This document shows positions 32,630-42,722 of a stretch of 64,000 nt of DNA, piece after piece. Source of the DNA: Papaver somniferum (taxonomy: Eukaryota; Streptophyta; Magnoliopsida; Ranunculales; Papaveraceae); contig NC_039363.1 of assembly GCF_003573695.1 (NCBI RefSeq), forward strand, positions 166,734,747 to 166,798,746, read 5' to 3'. The position numbers were made by a program, and so were the translations under genes. Positions within the stretch are counted from its first letter, which is position 1; every line of letters starts with the position of its first letter. The notes beneath the pieces were generated by a model that had not been told where the DNA came from, did not search any database, and saw only the letters and a list, made by a program, of their open reading frames with translations.

Positions 32630-33531
32630 ATGTCAGATAGAAGCGGATCATCTTCTTCAGCTCAGCCAGACTCCTCTGCTAAACGCAAGCGACTTGTATC
32701 CAGAGTATGATTTTAAAATTTTTCTGATTTTGAAGTAACAATTCTTCTTTTTCCTTCGGCGTCTAATCATTGTTTTCTTTCAGAGCGGTCGAATCCTTGA
32801 GCCTTGCGACAGTTCTCCTGTTCGGATCATGCGAGGAAAGAAGATTGTACTGATATATCTTCTACTGGTGAATATGTATCCATCTGCCATAGCTAGTTGG
32901 CGACGTAACCCTCCCCTTTCTCTCTTTTATATACATTTTTTTGTAGAGGTATCCTTCTGGGACATGTGTAACAGTGGTCGATGACAATGATTTAACCACT
33001 CCTCTCCCTTCAAACTCAAACACGTCTTCCGCTGATTTGTGAATCTCCTCCTACGAGTACCCCAACGCAGGATCACGTTTCAATGTTCATATGAGATATT
33101 TATCTTCTAGTTATCGGGCTTTCGGAGGTTTTCTAATGAGGAAGGAGTCCATACCATTGTATACAATAATATGGAAGATGTACGACCATATTGCAACCAG
33201 GAACGTGGTGCGGCATTGCTCATCTGCTTTTTTTACCACAATGAACTGTCTCCTACCCATGATTGCTGAGATGGAGACTACATCCATTCGTGATGTTGCT
33301 GAATCAACCATTGAAAAGTGGGAAGACATGATATCTACATGTGAATCCATGGAGTTTAACGTTAGCTGGTTGCGGCAGCGCCTTGATATTATCAAAGTTG
33401 ATCGAGCTGGTATCATCGCCAATGTCATTCCTGCTACGAAAGCTATCTTGGAAGAGGAAAAATCTCTGGCTGCAGAATTTGAGAAGGTGGAACGGGCAAT
33501 CCAAAATTTGAAGAGTAGGACTGAAAGGTAA
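32630..33531 (+). pseudogene. Antisense three-exon gene inside Tat1 (aORF), with one internal stop
   Basis: On the strand opposite to the element a gene model fits well. Exon 1 is 32630-32704 (25 codons, Ser-rich then a KRKR basic patch), exon 2 is 32784-32867 (28 codons) and exon 3 is 32947-33531 (194 codons plus stop). Both introns are 79 bp, begin GT, end AG after a pyrimidine run and fall between codons, so the frame is kept throughout. Only one stop (TGA at 33040-33042) interrupts about 247 codons. The C-terminal third has a Trp-rich helix region and ends in an acidic coiled coil. I do not recognise the family. Antisense extra ORFs between pol and the 3' LTR are known in Tat elements, but their function is not settled. 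The splice sites are predicted by eye. Confidence 0.55.
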
Positions 33532-33855
33532 CAAGAGAGCCTGAAAATGATGCTTTCAAGGAACTACAACTTGTTGAACGGCCTCTTCTGAGTCGTACTT
33601 TTGTCTTGAATAAGTAGGCACAATGATGTTTGAATCATTTTTTTTTTTGGGTTTTGAACCTTGCACTTGATTTTGTTAAGTGAATGGAGTTTACATCAAC
33701 CTGTTTTCATTAAAAGAGAATTTAATAACTGAAACATGAGAAGAGGGACGATGCCTGATTATTGCGTTGCAAGGCGGCGAGAGATATGACGATGGTCCGG
33801 CGTAGTATTCCTTGAGCCATTTTCCATTGATGACTGTTTCCAATTTACCTCCATC
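33532..33855. other. Spacer between the antisense gene and the Tat1 integrase end
   Basis: The 3' ends of the antisense gene and of pol converge here. I see no gene. A T-run (33639-33648) and AT-rich text may carry termination signals for one or both transcripts, but no clear motif stands out. Confidence 0.35.
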
Positions 33856-35239
33856 CTATTTAATAATCTTGCAGTAGCCAGTGCTGTAAGCCTTGGTGAT
33901 CACATAGGGACCTTCACATTTTGGAGAGAATTTTGATGCGGACATGTCTTGTTGTATGTGCTTGGCAGTTTTCAAAACTAAATATCCCACTTTGAAAACT
34001 CGTGGTTCCACAACTTTGTCGTACGCTTTGGATATCCTGATCCTGTATGTTTGAGTATGTTCCTCTGCTTTATTTCTCCTGGAGTCTAGGGCGTCTAACT
34101 CGGCAATCCCGGAGCTCGATGCTTCGGATTCATTCCAGTGGACCCCACTTGCTGCTGCAATTCTGGATGATGGAATTTTTATCTCTTCCGGGAGAATCGC
34201 GTCTGTATCATAGACGAGTGAATAAGGGGAAATGCCAGTAGAACTCCTAGGTACCGTCTGATACCCCCAAAATGCCATTGGTAGTTGTTCGTGCCATGTC
34301 CTGGGATGATCATGCACTGTTCGACTGAGAATCCGAATTAAGGTTTTGTTGGTGCTTTCGGCTTGCCCGTTCCCCTGGGGGTAGTAGATGGTGGAGAAGA
34401 CCTGCTTCATTCCATATTCCTCGAGCAACTCTCGTACCTGTTTGTTGGCGAAAGGACTGCCATTATCAGTAATGATATGTTTAGGCACGCCAAACCGATA
34501 AATGATGTGTTCCTTAATGAACACCACGATTGTTGCTCCAGTAGTCCCTCGTAGAAGAATGGATTCAACCCACTTGGTAAAATATTCCGTTACAGTTATG
34601 ATATGTTCGTGTATTTTTGACGAGGGCGGGTTGATCTTCTCGATGATGTCAAGTCCCCAACTGTAAAACGGCCACGGAATATTCACCGAGTGTAAAGGAG
34701 TAGAAGGTGCATGAATAAGATTTCCGTGAATTTGACATTCTTTGCATCTTTGAACAAACGCAGCGGCATCGTCTTCCATGGTTGGCCAGTAGTAATTCTC
34801 GTGTATATGGAGAAATAGCTTATTCTTTCCCTGGTGTTCACCTTCGTGCATTTCTTTCATTAGAATCGGTATTTCCACCTTGGCCAGGCACCGTAATAGG
34901 TCACCTCCAAAGCTTTTGCGGTACAGGATTCCTTCTTATGATTCTCTTGGCTCGTTGCTTCATTTTGGCTGCGTCCTTCTTGCTGGCCGGGAGTACTCCG
35001 TCACGAAGGTAAGTAACATACGGCTCTCGCTAGTCCCCAGCGGGGCCCACGTTGAAAACCTCCAATTGATGTGGCGGTAGTTGACAATTGGAGCAAGACC
35101 CCTGGAGTGATCGAGATTGAGTATCCATATCCGTCCAGTAGAAGCCAAGGCGTTGAAGACGTCGGTAAAGAGTCACTACCAACGGTTGTCCGTAAATCTC
35201 GTTGTGAATACGGTTAAGTTGTAGTTGCGCTTCCTCGTC
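33856..35239 (-). pseudogene. pol: Tat1 integrase
   Basis: A 340-codon frame (33856-34878) carries the zinc-finger cysteines Cys45/Cys48 after His11 and His15, and the catalytic triad Asp77, Asp138 and Glu174. The 35-residue spacing between the last two is the DD35E pattern. The C-terminal part is the usual basic/aromatic tail. The natural N-terminal part lies upstream at 34879-35239 in other frames, so at least one shift separates it from the RNase H. The triad is intact but the polyprotein is broken. Confidence 0.85.
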
Positions 35240-35863
35240 TCAAAGACATCTCGACAAAGACCCATATGGATTTCGCCAGTACAACACTCCGTGAAGCATG
35301 TAAAAGCTTTGCAGGGTTTTGAGATTGAACTTTCCTTGGGAGAGTGAACTGCTTAGCTCTTGAATGATTGGAGTCCTCCAGTCATCAGTTTCAATATCTT
35401 TAGATTCTGCAAGCCATGTCGACGCTACAGTCCGTCTCTTCACAATCAAAGTTTCTTCCAAACCTTCAAATTGCAGCTTCGAGGCCAATGTGGCTAGGAA
35501 ATCAGCGTGTTTGTTGTTATTGCGGCCAATATGGGTTATGGTCACGTCGGCAAAGTAGTTCAATAGCTTTTTCTCCTCGGATCTATAAGAGGCCAGCGTC
35601 ATTTCGTTGAGTGAGTAGACCACGTTCATCTGATTGACCCGCAGCTTAGAGTCACCTCTTACTTCCAGGCGCGTGGCTCCTGCTTGTTTGGATAGTGACA
35701 ATCCTATGAGGAAAGCTTCGTATTCTGCCGAATTGTTGGTGCATTGGAAGTCCAACTTGAAATAATATGAAAAGACCTCTCCTGTTGGAGACACTAAAAC
35801 TATGCCCACTCTTCCAGTATTATTGCTAGGTGTAGCAGAACCGTCGAAATACAATAGCCACAC
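35240..35863 (-). pseudogene. pol: Tat1 second RNase H domain
   Basis: A 207-codon frame begins with a YFDGSATPSNNTG motif (residues 5-17), contains an NNSAEYEA motif (about 43-50) and a GDSKL motif (about 70-74), and ends its domain with HADFLATLAS. These are the Asp, Glu and Asp surroundings of the archaeal-type RNase H found in Tat elements in addition to the normal retroviral-type one. Its C-terminus runs into the linker before integrase. It stands in a different frame from the RT upstream. Confidence 0.8.
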
Positions 35864-37374
35864 TTCTTCTTCGATAAAATAGATTTCGGGAAACTCTCCG
35901 GAAGGTCTTCATGTAGTGCGGTGGTTCCTTCTCCTGGGAATGCTGCTAGAAGATCTGCCACCGCTTGCCCTTTGATAGCTCTTGGAGGAGCGCATGTTAT
36001 GTCAAACTCTGACGTTTGAAGCAGCCATTTGGCGGTCTGCCTATCAAGGCTGGCTTCGAGAGTAAGAACTTGATAGGGTCAGCTATGGATATTAACACCA
36101 CCTTGTTCGAAAATATATAATGTCTGAATTTCTACACAGTGTGAACTAGGGGTACGCATGATTTCTCTGCTTTAGGGTATCTGAGTTCAGCATCTCTCAA
36201 CGTACGGCTGAAGCAGTATATAGGATGTTCAATCCCCTCATCATCTTCCTGAGCAAGGAGGACCCCGACAGCAGTGTCGCTAGAAGTAGTGTAGAGGCAT
36301 AACGCTCTTCCTTGCATGGGAGATTTCATAATGGCAGGTGACGACAATATTTGCCGGATCTCCCGAAATGCTTCTTGTTGCTTTGTACTCCAAATGAATC
36401 TTTCTCCATTCTTCAACAGGGGAGTAAATGAAGCGATAAGTTAGGCCAAACCAGGTATGAAACGTAGGATATAGTTTACCTTGACCATGAAGCTTTGAAG
36501 TTCTTTCACAGTTTGTGGGGGAGGCATCGTAAGGATAGCTTGGGTCTTGGTTAGATCGACTTTGATTCCATCAGCGGTGACTTGAAATCCCAAAAATTTA
36601 CCGGAAGAGACACCGAAAGTGCATTTCAGATGGTTCATCTTCAATTTTTACTCGCGACATATTTCAAACACTTGACGTAAGACGTCTGTATGGGCCGCAC
36701 GAGTCTTTTATTTGACCATTATGTCATCCACATTGTCTTCGACTTGCATATGCATCATATCATGAAAAATTGCAGTCATGGCGCGTTGATAGGTAGCACC
36801 ATCATAATATAGTAAAATTTAACGAGAGGAGTTCGAAAAGCTGTCTTACTTGCTTCGTGTTCATACATTTTTATCTGGTTGTAGCCGTTGTACCCATACA
36901 TGAAAGAGAACATGCCATGCCCGCTGGTAGCACCTACTAGCATGTCAATATTGGGAAGGGGAAAATCGTCTTTGGGACAACACTTGTTCAAATCTCTGAA
37001 ATCAACACAACATCTAATTTGGCTGCTTTTCTTCTTTACAGGAACTACGTTGGCTAACCAGGTAGGATGGCGAATGGGATTGATGAAGCCAACAGTCAAC
37101 AACTTATGAATCTCAGTTTTGATCTGTTCCTCTACGTCATGTCTGAATTTCCTTGGAGATTGTTTGATCGTTTTAGATCCAGACTTTATGTGTAGATGAC
37201 GGGGGACCAGTTTTTCATCCAAGTCGGGCATTTCCTCATACGTCCATGCAAATATGTCTTGATATTCTTTGAGAAGGTTAACAAGCTTTGCGCGTTCGAC
37301 CTCACGTAAAGTCGAACTGATGGAGATAGGTCGTGGAGATTCTTCATCTCCGATATTGATGACTTTGAGTTCAT
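35864..37374 (-). pseudogene. pol: Tat1 reverse transcriptase and first RNase H, badly broken
   Basis: The pieces in order on the minus strand are the RT fingers and palm (36776-37231), the palm and thumb (36441-36644) and RNase H (36132-36416). The polymerase motif usually read as F-M/L-D-G-Y has Tyr instead of Asp (codon near 36896-36898). The YVDD box reads NVDD (36723-36734), followed by an in-frame stop. Both changes should abolish activity. A frameshift separates each piece. 35864-36131 holds the end of the RNase H domain in other frames. Confidence 0.8.
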
Positions 37375-38110
37375 CGGTTGTGGAGTCGGTGTCGTCCTGC
37401 AGCTGTCGCGGGGAATCTGGTACTTCTTCTTGTAGCTTGTTGATGTGATTGCATTCTATTGGGCGGAGAGACTGGGTGACAGCCTCCCCTGCTAATTTCT
37501 AACAACGACGACGATATACGGTTTTACCTTGCTGGTCCCGTCTCGCCATAAAAGTTCGGTCCCTCTTAATGTGAACGTGGGTCGCGGCTTCACTTGATGA
37601 AGAAGAATTGGGACGCAAAGATGCATCATGGGGCTTAGCCTTCGATGATGAAAGTAGGTCCTTCTCCTGGATTGACGCCCACGTGGGGAGTGGGATGCAA
37701 TGAACTTTATCTGATTCTTCGCGCGGAGCCTCTCTTGGTTCAAATAATTCCACTCCACATATTGGTGCATAAGGAGACAATGATGCAGGAATACGAACGA
37801 CTTCTTCATTCATCATAGTCTTCAGGCATTGGTTATACGTCGAGGGGATCCTATTGTCATGAAGCCATGGTCTCCCCAGTATCATATGGTAGTCCGTCTC
37901 CTTTTCTATGACTTCGAATTTCACCTTTGATTGGACAGGCCCTACAGATAAATTCAGATTGACATACCCGTATGTGTTTGTTTGGTTTCCTTCAAAGTCT
38001 GTCATCGTGGTAGGCTGTCGTACGATCTTGCTTGGGGGACCTTGACTGTCCTGGGTGTCTTGAGAGTAATCACATTCGAAGACGCTCCCGTGTCGATGGG
38101 GTCCCTATTG
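37375..38110 (-). pseudogene. Tat1 protease region
   Basis: The active-site string DTGASSN is readable at 38074-38094. The protease end LGRPWLH lies in the 168-codon frame 37499-38005. The two are in different frames, so at least one shift lies between them, and another separates the active site from the gag frame upstream. The catalytic Asp itself is intact, unlike in the Athila copy. Downstream, a Ser/Pro/Glu-rich linker leads towards RT. Confidence 0.75.
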
Positions 38111-38674
38111 AACTCTGAATCCTAATGCGTGCAATAACGTGTAAGGCCCGGTTTTGACCCTCCTCTGCCATCATGTCGTCTTTGGTGAACGTGACATCGT
38201 TTATGGACACCTCCGATGTTTCCAAGGCTTGATTGCGTGAAGGGGCCAAACGTGCGTCCAGAGCTATTTGATTGATTGCAGCAAATGTTTCCACTCGTTG
38301 GTCCTTTGAGAGGTGCAGGAGTCCACACAAACTTTCTACTAAAGATGCCACCTCCTGGTCCACCGTCCGTTGGTTGGTGGTGAATCTATTGATTTGAGGA
38401 CAGTCATCCGTCGAAGAGTTAGTCCTCATTCTTGGAATCTCTGGTGCAGGGAAGCCACTTAAATCCAATGTGAGCTTGACGAGGAAGTTTAGTATGTTCT
38501 CTATCATATCTTTCATCAAGTCCATGTTCCTCGTGTGGATTTCCTGTACTCGATCCAATTATATTAGGGTCGGAATTTCCCCATTGGTTGTGGGATCAGT
38601 ACTGGAAGGATGAACATCACCATTTGAAGGGTACCGCTCGGAGTTTGAAGTTGAATTGATCCTAAGACCAACCA
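38111..38674 (-). pseudogene. gag: Tat1 Gag, shortened
   Basis: A start resembling that of element F's Gag (Met-Val-x-Leu-Arg) lies at 38674. A stop follows about 38 codons later, then a frame of 162 codons (38070-38558), which overlaps the protease start. The usual Gag core and the zinc-knuckle region are missing, so the N-terminus is joined almost directly to the pre-protease linker. A Gag this short could not form a particle. The deletion is inferred by comparison with the usual size of the lineage. Confidence 0.6.
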
Positions 38675-38735
38675 TTATGAATTTTGAGAAAATTTAAATG
38701 AAATTGAAATTTGATCTTGAAACCGAGAGATTAAT

Positions 38736-38753
38736 CTCCCACTGTGGTCGCCA
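38736..38753 (-). other. Tat1 primer-binding site
   Basis: On the minus strand TGGCGACCACAGTGGGAG lies two bases inside the 5' LTR. It begins with TGGCGAC, the Arg-tRNA-like start common in Tat elements. Element F has the identical site at 45192, strong evidence that the two are related. Confidence 0.75.
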
Positions 38754-38755
38754 GT

Positions 38756-41099
38756 TATTTATGGGTAAAAACTGATTCTGGTGTCTTGATGAAAAACGAG
38801 TTCAAACCCTAAACAAATACACTGCACGTGAATGATTTTAGGTTCGAGAAATCAATCTGTAAGACTTTGTTCTAAACCAAGAAATGGCCGTTCCAGATTC
38901 AATTCGGTTACAAGGTGAAGGAGAAGGGTTAATCTTAGGGAGGGAAGCGAAGAAGGTGTTGAGATTGTCAAGGTGTTGACTGTTTATGACTTGTATCAGA
39001 ATATGGAACTGGCTTGCACAATGTAAGCTATCAGTTCTGTGTGTTTTCTGGATACTGTGACAACACTTGGTTTTTTCTATGTCCTCTGAAAATAGGTCGG
39101 AGAACCTATTTATACAAGTCATTGAGCGTAACCCTCATCTCATAGGAAGTGGAGGGAGTGAAGTGATGGAGTAGTGGGGTCGTGTAGGTGATTGTCACAC
39201 GATCACGTATTTTCCCACTTCCCTCATCATCGTTAACCGTCCATGCCTCCTGAAACGTTCTCGTAAAGGGAGTGGTGCACGCCGCACGCTGTAAACCGCC
39301 AGACTAATACCCCAGTAAGTATCCCCCAGTTTGTGACATGTTTGATGTCTCGAACGAGCGGGTCAAGTCGTGGGACCCACTGCAAGAAATAGCATACGGT
39401 GCTATTAGGTTAAATAACTAAGTTATTTAAGGAATTGATATTCATGAAATATCGTGCATGCTCGATGTATGTAATGCATCATTTTTAAGCAAGCACCTCA
39501 AAGCAATCGATATGCATGAAGCATCATTGTTTTAAAGCTTGATTGAATAAGTCGTGGATCAAGCGTCTTAAAATAAAAACACGCCCAACTATCTTCGAGT
39601 GGTCGTTTGGAGGCCGCATAGGCGGGCCACCCTCTGGTTGATCACTCCCTGTGGCGGAGAGGCGGACGGTGATCACTGAGGTGCTTCATTGATCGCCTAA
39701 TTTTTAATCTAAATTGTCCGACCAAGCTGGCAAAGTTGGACGAACAAGATTTGTTTACGGCATATATTTGCTGCCGTTGATGGAATTTATGGTTTTAAAA
39801 GGTGCGCAAACATCCCTCTTTCACTTGGTCGAATCCAAGTAGGGGCGTTATTTTTGAGTGAGCCGATCAGGTGTGCATGAATATGGCTCACTGACGTGCA
39901 TGCCTACCCCTCTCGGTCCCACAAATATTCGATCTTGGCCACTCAATTTGACCGGCAAAGATGAGTGATCGTGATCGATTTTCAACAGAAACATATTGTC
40001 GCAAAGAGGTTTAATATCCATGTGGCATGCCCCCTTTGTGGCGCTCATTTCGAGGCACCAGGCCCTAGTCTGCATAGGTCGGACGGTCACACGCAAAGGT
40101 GGGCCCACGATGATCACGTTGACATCCTTGAGACCTCTTGAGCCTACGTCTACACCCTCCGTTTAGGCTGGCGAAGGTGGACGGTCACGATCGAACTACG
40201 ACAGATGTGCATTGCCGCAAAACCTAATTAAGGTTTTGAATCAGTCACGCCCATGTGACTTTGGACGAGCGGTTTGGCACACCTTGATCCTCTTTTGGAG
40301 AGACCGATCACGTGGGGCCCATGTTGGGCTGACGGTGAACACATGTTCACCTTCCTGATGGTCCTAAATGCGGTCTAAGCCATCCAAATAGGCTGGCTAA
40401 GTTGGATGGTTGTGATCGATTTAAGACACTAGTGGACTTCCGCGACCCTTGGAAAGCATCACGTCCATCATGTTTCTGGCAAACGTTCATTGCTCCATGA
40501 CCACGTCGTGAGCAAACCGATCAGGTAAGGGTAGAGTGGGCCCGTCAACGTGTGTGTTAGCGCTTCCCCAATCATTCATGGGATGATCTAATCCGTCCAA
40601 CCAGGCTGGCGAATTTGGACGAGTATGATAGCTTTTGAGACCGTTTTTTACGGGATTGGCTCGTTCGAGCTTGGTTTTTACGCAGCACAGTCGCTCACGT
40701 TTGAAGTGCTCGTGAATGAGCAACATGGGGGGTCAATCAACTAGAGGACTGGTGGGACCGCCGGCGGTTGCTACGGTGATTGCCTGGTCCTGCTAGGAGT
40801 AAGCTATGTTTGTTAAATCATGCGGCCAAGTTGTGTGCCCGTGATTGTTTCTGAGACTGACATTAACAGTCTAGATTTTCTTTAAGAATAAATGTGTGTT
40901 CGATCACGCTATCTAAAGTGTGTGAACGCATTGATCTCTTTGCCGTATGAGTATTTTTATGCAGATCTCAATACTGGCACTTCGGGAGATTCATGCTACT
41001 CTGCTGAGAGTGAACACTTCATCGTCATGTCATGTCATGTCAGTAATGAGAGTTCGGCTGGGAACAATTTTGACCCTGTACTAAAAGCCATCATCAACA
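38756..41099 (-). repeat. 5' LTR of Tat1 (2344 bp)
   Basis: It matches 29502-32101 in order, including the TATA-hairpin (39107-39114) and the roughly 220-bp repeat series (motif at about 39724, 40164, 40388 and 40601). It lacks about 200 bp near its outer end that the 3' copy has. Confidence 0.88.
39107..39114 (-). promoter_or_regulatory. Probable TATA box of the Tat1 5' LTR
   Basis: TATAAATA on the minus strand is overlapped by the same AAATAGGT/ACCTATTT stem as in the 3' LTR. It is the promoter expected to drive the element. Confidence 0.55.
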
Positions 41100-42722
41100 G
41101 TCACGTACTTGGAACAATTTTTTTGGTTTGTATTCCAAACAAATCTGTTTGGCAACAACTATTTTCAACCAAGTGATATAAGTTCGACACAGGGCTCTTC
41201 CGTTTATCCCAATAAACTCCTTTGTCAGGTCCTTAGATCTATCTAATAACAACTAGCAAACTAATTCTCAAGATTTTGCAATCAATACTTTTAATCACAA
41301 AGAATTGTATTGATGCCGATATACTAAACTAATCAATCCAATCTACCACAAGGATAAACCGATTATAGTTGGATCCTCTTTAACCGAAACAAGTATTAAG
41401 CACACCAAAGATTATGAACCCAAATCATAAATCTTCTTCGTCTTCAAATCTTATTAGATCTTCAATAAATACCTGCACACAATCAACTTGAATCTCTTGT
41501 GATCAATCACACACAGAACGTAGTCTATTAACAATGGATTATCAAAAGACGTCTTTAGATCTACAAACAGTCTAATTAGGTTACTTTCCTCTCCGAATAG
41601 GCGGCTCCACCAGTCTAGTAACAACACAACTAGGTAGTTTTGCTGGCTCTGAGGATTAGTTTGCTCGAAATGCAAATTTTGATATTTATAGACCAAGGAA
41701 GTTTGGACACCAAGGAATTTCTAAAATCGAAAATATTCTCAAGATATGCAATATATTTCCAACTTCGGTTTCCATAATTCCTGGAAATTCTTTGTCCAAA
41801 TATTGATCGAAAATCTCTTAGAAAATCTCCAACTAGTAAACGCACACTACTAATTTTCATTTTCCAAAAATAAAATAAAAAACCTTAATTAAAAGATTCT
41901 CAATTTATTTTCGATCCGGGAGTTTTTCCTTTAGCTATTAAGGAATATCTTTGAACAATAAAAGATAAGCGTTATTGCAAATGTTCAAAGTATGTCGACA
42001 TGTTAACTTATTAAATCATCTTTCATATTTTACTATCTTGGAATCGATGTGCCACACTTCCAAACAAGTTTAGAATTGGTTCATCTGACTTCTAAGAACT
42101 ATGTGATTGATTAAGAACACTCAATCACTAAACATGGGTTTCACGGTTCTAGCAAAACAAGTTTCGGTTCTACCTCCATGTGGGTACTGGATTTAGTCAC
42201 ACTAGCTTTCCAAAATTCGGTTGACTAGGTACTATGATCGATTCCCACATATATATGGTATCTAACTTGTATTTGTTGCACATGTCCATAGAATCGGTTC
42301 CCAATATCTAAAAACATGTTGCACATGTTCATAGGATCGGTTCCGAGTATCTTGAAACGTGTTGCACCTCTTACAAGGATCGAATCCCCTCTTGTGATCG
42401 GTTGCACCTCTTACTAGGATCGGTTTCCCTTTGCCTAGACTTGGTCATACCAATTACAACAAAGTGATCATACCATCTCAGGTGATTACTTAAGATCAGT
42501 TTCACTAATAAAAGTCATACCAATACAAAAGTCAGGCCTTGTGAATAGTTTTACCAAGAACATAAGCAAGTCATGAGCGGTTATACTAATCAAACATATT
42601 GGTAGTTCAAAAGATATGCAATGAATAACAATACCAATAAGCCTAGCGATTTCCCTTTCGATTCACGAAACAAGTTCATAAATTTACTTCCTTTAAACTA
42701 ATGTAAAACATTGTTTCCTAGG
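41100..42722 (-). repeat. 3' LTR of Sirevirus E, piece 2
   Basis: Its left part matches 56943-57433 closely. The right part (41600-42722) has no partner left in E's truncated 5' LTR. It includes a run of GGATCGGTT-like repeats (about 42290-42430, motifs GTTGCAC and ATCGGTT recurring every 40-60 bp). It is flanked by Tat1 on the left and F on the right. The first five bases (41100-41104, GTCAC) are the Tat1 target duplication. Confidence 0.75.
42718..42722. repeat. Left target-site duplication of element F (CTAGG)
   Basis: This is an exact match to 52237-52241, immediately before TGTTGATGG. Confidence 0.88.

Larger units (their letters stand above)
29502..41099 (-). mobile_element. Tat-lineage Ty3/gypsy retrotransposon with dual RNase H and an antisense gene (Tat1)
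   Basis: This is an 11.6-kb minus-strand element: 5' LTR 38756-41099, primer site, a shortened gag, protease, RT, RNase H, a second RNase H, integrase, a 1.75-kb region with an antisense gene, polypurine tract and 3' LTR 29502-32101. Tat lineage is indicated by the extra RNase H between the usual one and integrase and by the LGRPWLH protease end. The antisense frame behind pol also fits. All pol parts are frameshifted or have stops, so it is inactive. The two LTRs are clearly alike, but the 5' one lacks about 200 bp near its outer end. Confidence 0.88.
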
